DNA of 36,778 nt from Myxococcales bacterium. Its GTDB lineage: Bacteria > Myxococcota_A > UBA796 > GCA-2862545. Shown here in pieces: positions 32,269 through 36,778 of this stretch. Position numbers and translations under genes: made by a program. The notes under the pieces are model-generated. The model had not been told where the DNA came from. It saw only the letters and a program-made list of their open reading frames with translations, and ran no database searches. Location: assembly GCA_019634415.1 (NCBI GenBank), contig JAHQVJ010000145.1:1-36778 (forward strand), written 5' to 3'. Positions within the stretch are counted from its first letter, which is position 1, and each line of letters opens with the position of its first letter.

Positions 32269-33812
32269 CGGGCCATGGTGCCGCCTGGTGTGGCGACGGC
32301 CTCGTCCCAGGCCCGCCGGGCCTGAAGGTAGGTCTGGCGCCGCTCGGCCACGACCCGAAGGTCCAGGTCTGCGTCGATCAGCAGCTGGCCGGCCCGCAGG
32401 GTGTCGAAGTAGTCCTCGGCGGCCTGCGCACGGTCGGCGGGCGCGGCCTCGAGCACGGCCGACCAGGCCTGCGTGAGCCCCTGCGGCGGCGCCCCGGCGT
32501 CGATGAGGTGGCGCATGAGGTCCTGCTCTTCCTGCAGCGCCTGCACGTAGGCAGTCAGCGCCTCGTCGCGGCCAGCCTCGGCCTGTGCGATCCGTCCGGC
32601 GGACACCCAGGTGGAGGAGACGAGGGTCACCACCAGCATCACGACCACGATCCCCACGGCAGCCAGCCCGAGCACGCTCCAGACGCGCAGCTCCTGCTTC
32701 CCCAGCGTGGGCAGCGCGGGAGGCGGCACCACCGTGGGCTGCCGTGACGGGACGGGCGTCGGCGGAGCGCCGTCCGGCGTGCGGAGGATCCGCTCGGTCT
32801 CGCGCTCGTCGTCGAGCGGATGGGGCGTAGGCACCGACCGCGCATTGCCGCTGGGCACCGACAGCGGCGCGGGCGTCGGAACCGGTGCGGGGGCGGGAGT
32901 CGGCGCGGAAGCAGTCGCCGGCTCACCCGCCGGGGCCGTGGGCAAGGCCTCCGCCAGCGCCGTGAGGGTGGGAGCGCCCACCGACACCGCTGGGAGCGAC
33001 CAGATCGCCGCCTGCAGCGCCTGGCCGAGGGAGGCGGCGTCGCCGAAGCGCTGGGACGGATCCGCGTGGCAGGCCCGCAGCACGATCGGGCGCAGCTGCG
33101 GGGGCACTGGGCGCAGCGCGGGATGATGGGGAGGAAGCTCCTCGAGCCCCGGCACGGCACGCCGCGCCACCAGCGCCACCAGCGTGGCCCCCACCCCGTA
33201 CAGATCCGCCCGGTGGTCCACGGCTGCGGGGTTGGCACGCTGCTCGGGGGCCATGAACGCCTCGGTGCCCATGGCCATGCCCTCGTCGGCGGCGACGGCC
33301 GCGACCCCGATCTTGGCGATGCCGAAGTCGGTGAGCTTGCACGCCCCGGTGGCGGAGATCAGCACGTTGTGGGGCTTGACGTCGCGGTGCACGATCCCCA
33401 GCGCGTGGGCGGCCTGTAGGCCACGGCAGATCTCCACCATGGCCTGTACCGCCAGGAACGGGGGCATGGCCCCCTGGCTGCGGAGCCACTCCAGCACGCT
33501 GCCGCCGGGCAGGTACTCCATGACGAGGTAGGGCTGCTCCCCCTCCTCCAGATCGTACACGCGGACCACGGCGGGATCGTCCACCTGAGCCATGGTGCGC
33601 GCCTCGAGCACGAAGCGGGCTCGACTCTCCGCCGCCTCGGGAGACGACACGTCCAGCACCTTGGCCGCCCGCCACCGCTGCAGGCGCCGGTCGTGCACCA
33701 GGTACACCACTGCGGCGCCGCCCTTGCCGATGGGGCGCACCACGTCGTATCGGTCCCCGAGGGTGGCGGGGACCCGTTCGATCGGATCGAGGGGGGGAGA
33801 TTCGATCGGCAT
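32247..33812 (-). CDS. Transmembrane Ser/Thr protein kinase
   Basis: 521 residues from the ATG at 33812 with a weak AGGGCAGGAC upstream. The kinase domain (about 20-285) is complete: IGKGGAAVVY (28-37), K51, HRDVKPHN (142-149, Asp144), DFG (162-164) and APE (188-190), so activity is expected. A Pro/Ala/Thr-rich linker (about 293-370) leads to one membrane helix (377-400). The external part (401-521) is helical with Gln/Ala/Arg-rich repeats and no known fold. Kinase inside and a sensor-like domain outside is the usual PASTA-less receptor layout. It lies 13 bases after the TPR membrane protein gene in the same operon. Autophosphorylation and FHA-mediated signalling are plausible given the FHA gene across the intergenic region. 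Confidence 0.9.
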   Translation of the reverse strand: MPIESPPLDPIERVPATLGDRYDVVRPIGKGGAAVVYLVHDRRLQRWRAAKVLDVSSPEAAESRARFVLEARTMAQVDDPAVVRVYDLEEGEQPYLVMEYLPGGSVLEWLRSQGAMPPFLAVQAMVEICRGLQAAHALGIVHRDVKPHNVLISATGACKLTDFGIAKIGVAAVAADEGMAMGTEAFMAPEQRANPAAVDHRADLYGVGATLVALVARRAVPGLEELPPHHPALRPVPPQLRPIVLRACHADPSQRFGDAASLGQALQAAIWSLPAVSVGAPTLTALAEALPTAPAGEPATASAPTPAPAPVPTPAPLSVPSGNARSVPTPHPLDDERETERILRTPDGAPPTPVPSRQPTVVPPPALPTLGKQELRVWSVLGLAAVGIVVVMLVVTLVSSTWVSAGRIAQAEAGRDEALTAYVQALQEEQDLMRHLIDAGAPPQGLTQAWSAVLEAAPADRAQAAEDYFDTLRAGQLLIDADLDLRVVAERRQTYLQARRAWDEAVATPGGTMARQLGLAP

Positions 33813-33825
33813 GTCCTGCCCTAAC

Positions 33826-35940
33826 TTACTCTTCGGGCGAGACTCCCACGTAGTCCCAGGTCAGCTCGCCGGTGGTCTTCCAGCGCAGGACCATGTCTCC
33901 GAAGGGGCTCCCCAGCACCAGCTCCAGGTCCTCGGCCGACCCGGGATCATCGGGATCGAAGTTGTCGACCCCGGTGAACCGCAGCACGATGCGGTCCCCT
34001 TCGATCAGGTTGTCCTCCGCGAGCAGCGTCTCCTCGCCGTACTTCAGGCGAAACACCGGGCGGAGGATGGACAGCTCGCGGGGCAGCTCGATGAGTACGC
34101 TGTCCTTGCCGAACTTCTCCTCGATCTGCAGGTCCACGCCCTTGGACAGGCCAGACACGAGGCTGTCGTAGGTGCTGCGCAGGGCCTGGCTCGTCACCGT
34201 GGGCTTGGCCTCGGGGCGCACCCCGGCCTTCACGGCCTGGCGCTCCTTGCGGAACTCCTCGTGCTCCGCGATCTTGAACTCGTCGGTGTCGACCCACACC
34301 ACGGCCTCGTCGCTGATGAGGATCGCGCGATGCTTCACCGTGTCGGACACGCTCTTCTGCTTACCCGCCACGTCCAGCTCGGGATCGAGGGAGCCGAAGG
34401 AGGTCACCTCGTGGGCCACCACCGCCGGCACCGTCTCGGGCGCAGGCACCGCCGTGTATTGGCCCGGGAACATGTCCGTCAGGTGCAGGGCGAGCACCAG
34501 GGTGGCGTTGTGGAGCGTGCGGTCGCCCCGGTTGCGCACCGCCAGGTTGATGCCCGATCCCAGCCCCATCATCGACGACGACACCTCGAGGTCGAGCCAA
34601 GCGTCCTCGGGGAAGATCTTGCGGAAGTCCGAGCCCAGCAGCTCCTGGCAGAAGGAGATGTCGCTGATCACGAAGTCCCACTGCTCCTGGCTGCGACGCC
34701 GGGCGAAGTGATCGAGCACCTTGGCGCGACCGGCCTCGAAGTCGTCGTCCTCGAAGTGCAGCCGGGCCAGCTGGAGATCGGGGCTGAAGTAGCCCGAGCC
34801 CAGCATGGTGGCCTGGTACTGCTCCAGGATCTGCTGCCCCTCGCGAGACTTCTGCAGGAACGCTCGCATCTTGTAGGGGTCGAGCATGTCGAGCAGGCGC
34901 TCGGACTGCTTGGGGTAGTAGGCGGCGGCCTGCTGCAGGTGCAAGCGGGCCTGCTTGTCGTCGCCCACCTTGGCCGACATCACACCGAGCAGCAGGAAGG
35001 CGGGGGCGGTCTGATCGGGATGCTGCTCGATCTGGTCGAGGAGCAGCCCCTCGGCCTCGGACAGTCGCTCCGGATCGCCCTGCTCCAGGATGGCCAGAGC
35101 CTTCAGCAGGTGCGCCTCGCGCTCCTCGGGAGCCTGCTCGATGGCCTTGCCCGCCGCAGCCTCCGCCGCGGCCCAGTCCTGCTCGTGCACGGCGAGGTAG
35201 GCCCGGTCCCGCAGCAGCGACAGCCGATCCCACTCCTCGATGTAGCCCCAGTACACATCCGCGTAGTCCACCAGCACGCCGAACAGCTTCTCGTCGAGCT
35301 CGGCGATGTCGCTCTGCAGCTGCTCGTGGTGGGCCTGCCGCTCCTTCAGATCATCCCAGAGCACCTTGGCGCGGTCGCGGTCGACGGCGAAGGTGCCGGC
35401 CGGATTGACCAGGTTCATCTCCCCCGACACCGACACGATGGACAGCGTGGCCAGCAGCAGCTCGCTCGTCATCTCCCACATGGCCTGCTGCTCTTCGAGC
35501 TCGGTCTGCTTGGCGTACAGCGGGCGAAGGATCTGGAGGATCTCGCGGCGTCCCTCGAGCACCTCGGGCGCCACGTCGCGGTAGTCCTGGCGCGCCAGCT
35601 CGCGCATGTAGGACTCGAGATCGGGCTGGTCCTTCAGCGCGAGGTCCAGTCCGTGAATCACCCGGACGGTCTTGTCGATGCTGTAGTCCCGCTGGGCGGG
35701 CGCCGCTGCGGCCTCTCCCAGAGCGTCGATGGCGGGCGCGAAGACCGCGTCGGCCTTCTGCTCTTGCTCGGCGTGGGCGGCCTCGTCGGCTCGCTGGGTG
35801 CTGTCCTGCCACCACATCACCCCGCCCACGGGCAGCGCCACGCTCGCCAGACCAGCGAGGGCCAGCACACCCAGGCAACCGGCGGCGTAGGGCCACCACG
35901 GCATGGAGCGCTTGCTCTCCTCGTTGTCGTGCTCGTCCAC
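33826..35940 (-). CDS. Membrane-anchored TPR-like protein, function unknown
   Basis: 704 residues from a GTG at 35940 (GAGGGGGGCAGG upstream); a GTG at 35997 would add 19 residues before the charged MDEHDNEESKR start. One membrane helix is at about 16-40 (YAAGCLGVLALAGLASVALP). The rest lies outside: helical repeats (about 75-380; A-x-x-A-L-x-L-A-x-L spacing, DWAAAEAAAGKAIEQAPEE, DDKQARLHLQQAAAYYPKQ) like TPRs, then a beta-rich C-terminal half (about 450-704; LRFTGVDNFDPD) that ends in SPEE. No catalytic motif is seen. It probably shares an operon with the kinase 13 bases downstream and may be its substrate, scaffold or partner in the envelope. Confidence 0.78.
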   Translation of the reverse strand: MDEHDNEESKRSMPWWPYAAGCLGVLALAGLASVALPVGGVMWWQDSTQRADEAAHAEQEQKADAVFAPAIDALGEAAAAPAQRDYSIDKTVRVIHGLDLALKDQPDLESYMRELARQDYRDVAPEVLEGRREILQILRPLYAKQTELEEQQAMWEMTSELLLATLSIVSVSGEMNLVNPAGTFAVDRDRAKVLWDDLKERQAHHEQLQSDIAELDEKLFGVLVDYADVYWGYIEEWDRLSLLRDRAYLAVHEQDWAAAEAAAGKAIEQAPEEREAHLLKALAILEQGDPERLSEAEGLLLDQIEQHPDQTAPAFLLLGVMSAKVGDDKQARLHLQQAAAYYPKQSERLLDMLDPYKMRAFLQKSREGQQILEQYQATMLGSGYFSPDLQLARLHFEDDDFEAGRAKVLDHFARRRSQEQWDFVISDISFCQELLGSDFRKIFPEDAWLDLEVSSSMMGLGSGINLAVRNRGDRTLHNATLVLALHLTDMFPGQYTAVPAPETVPAVVAHEVTSFGSLDPELDVAGKQKSVSDTVKHRAILISDEAVVWVDTDEFKIAEHEEFRKERQAVKAGVRPEAKPTVTSQALRSTYDSLVSGLSKGVDLQIEEKFGKDSVLIELPRELSILRPVFRLKYGEETLLAEDNLIEGDRIVLRFTGVDNFDPDDPGSAEDLELVLGSPFGDMVLRWKTTGELTWDYVGVSPEE

Positions 35941-36051
35941 CCTGCCCCCCTCGGCTCTTGCCCTTCTATACGCACCACCCTCGAGGGGCAGGGTCACACG
36001 GTAGCAACAGCCTCCCTCAAGCGGCGGGGCCCGCGAACCGACGGGAGTGTC

Positions 36052-36778
36052 GTGGAACCCGACCTGACCCGACGTCTGAAGCGCCTCGGCGTGGACCTAG
36101 ACTCCATCGGCGCCTTGCTGCTGCTTCCCCTGGTGGAGGTGGCCTGGGCCGACGGCGAGATCCAGCCCGAGGAGCAGCGCCGCATCATGACGGTGGCTCA
36201 GGCCTGGGAAGCCGAGGAGGAATCTAAGATCCTGCTGCGGTCCTGGCTGCGGTACGCCCCCACGCCGGCCTACTGCGAGCGGGGGCGAGAGGCCTTGGCC
36301 GATCTGCTGGCCACCGGCTCGCAGGCGGAGGGACCCTGGAACCCCGACAGGCTGCTCGAGGAGGCGACGGCCGTGGCAGCGGCCGCGGGAGGCTGGCTGC
36401 CGTTCCTCCGCGTCAGCGCCTCGGAGCGCCAGGTGATCCACAAGATCGAGCACGCCTTCGGGCGCGTGACTCCGAGTCGCCCGCAGGAGCGCGCCCAGGC
36501 CCACCCCGACCTGGACCGAGCCGTCAACGCGGTCACGCTGGACTTCGACACCACGGTGATGGACATCGAGGCCTCGGGCGGCGTGCTCATTCCCGACTTC
36601 GCCCGCAACACCCGCTTCAACGTGCCCCGCGAGGGCATCGTGGTGGGCAACGGCGAGGCCGCGGACCTCCGGGTGGTGGACTGCGAGGGCCTCGCCCCCA
36701 ACCACTGCCGACTGAGTCGTCGGGGCACACGCTTCTACGTGCAGGAGATGGGCGGCGAGACCCGAGTGAACGGCGAGC
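36052..36778 (+). CDS. TerB-like and FHA domain protein, 3' end beyond the window
   Basis: At least 242 residues from the GTG at 36052 (GGGAG four bases upstream), open to the last base, so the 3' end is missing. The N-terminal segment has the TerB/DnaJ-associated helical pattern LLLLPLVEVAWADGEIQPEE (about 22-41) and EAEEESKILLRSWL. The C-terminal segment from about 190 is FHA-like: IVVGNGEAADLRV (R/G at the start), LAPNHCRLSRRG in place of SRxHxxI, and YVQEMGGETRVNGE like the L-x-S-T-N-G-T end. The Ser-x-x-His that contacts phosphothreonine reads Pro-Asn-His-Cys, so binding may be altered. It is divergent from the kinase operon and could be its reader. Confidence is moderate because the gene is partial. 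Confidence 0.65.
   Translation, partial: MEPDLTRRLKRLGVDLDSIGALLLLPLVEVAWADGEIQPEEQRRIMTVAQAWEAEEESKILLRSWLRYAPTPAYCERGREALADLLATGSQAEGPWNPDRLLEEATAVAAAAGGWLPFLRVSASERQVIHKIEHAFGRVTPSRPQERAQAHPDLDRAVNAVTLDFDTTVMDIEASGGVLIPDFARNTRFNVPREGIVVGNGEAADLRVVDCEGLAPNHCRLSRRGTRFYVQEMGGETRVNGE

Noticed and set aside
1..36778. CRISPR arrays, tRNA or rRNA genes, insertion sequences
   Set aside because: I found no regularly spaced direct repeats, no rRNA- or tRNA-like stretch and no transposase motif.

Overview
The window is very GC-rich, gene-dense bacterial DNA with strong G/C preference at third codon positions. The gene content suggests a myxobacterium-like (Myxococcota / deltaproteobacterial) genome: three eukaryotic-type Ser/Thr kinase-family genes, an AfsR-like STAND regulator, FHA, TPR and golvesin-like domains, a metalloprotease with thrombospondin type 3 calcium repeats, and many signal-peptide or lipobox proteins. 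This is inference from composition and domains; there is no rRNA or marker gene to place it. I support 26 protein-coding genes (19 on minus, 7 on plus). I see no tRNA, rRNA, CRISPR array or insertion sequence.

Layout. 1-408: no confident gene, one coding-like remnant. 409-2707: a pseudokinase with a C-terminal winged helix, divergent from a collagen-like/beta-helix lipoprotein. 2708-4985: LysR regulator divergent from a short-chain dehydrogenase, then a GNAT acetyltransferase. 5078-12647: an exported M4 metalloprotease, a double-winged-helix AfsR-like regulator, and an exported CBM9-like/serine hydrolase fusion. 12636-14862: two divergent TPR proteins, one with an HTH. 14859-17469: a membrane coiled-coil protein and a metallophosphatase. 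17643-22658: the most unusual locus, a 1339-residue kinase-pseudokinase-TIR-like-polytopic-FGE-like fusion followed with no gap by an AlkB-like membrane protein that has lost its iron-binding histidines. 22848-30501: a long minus-strand run for the cell envelope (Asp-rich lipoprotein, three arylsulfotransferase-like lipoproteins, a thioredoxin-like/MsrA-like fusion, a lipoprotein and an M23 peptidase). 30618-32268: an alpha/beta hydrolase divergent from a DUF1016_N-like protein. 32247-36778: a transmembrane Ser/Thr kinase with a TPR membrane protein, divergent from a TerB-like/FHA protein cut by the window end.

Themes. First, signalling and envelope biology dominate: kinases, a possible phosphothreonine reader (FHA), large sensor-regulators and many secreted or lipid-anchored proteins. 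Second, pseudoenzymes recur: a kinase with HGN/DFE in place of HRD/DFG, a second kinase domain with NLG for DFG, an FGE-like domain without the active-site cysteines, a TIR-like domain with Gln at the likely catalytic Glu, an AlkB-like protein without its His boxes, and two arylsulfotransferase-like paralogues lacking one conserved His. The best candidate for an undescribed system is the pair at 17643-22658, which looks like a membrane sensor/scaffold made from inactivated enzyme folds driven by one intact kinase domain. Third, gene ends are tightly packed: six convergent pairs abut or overlap, two of them sharing a single CTAG that encodes both stop codons.
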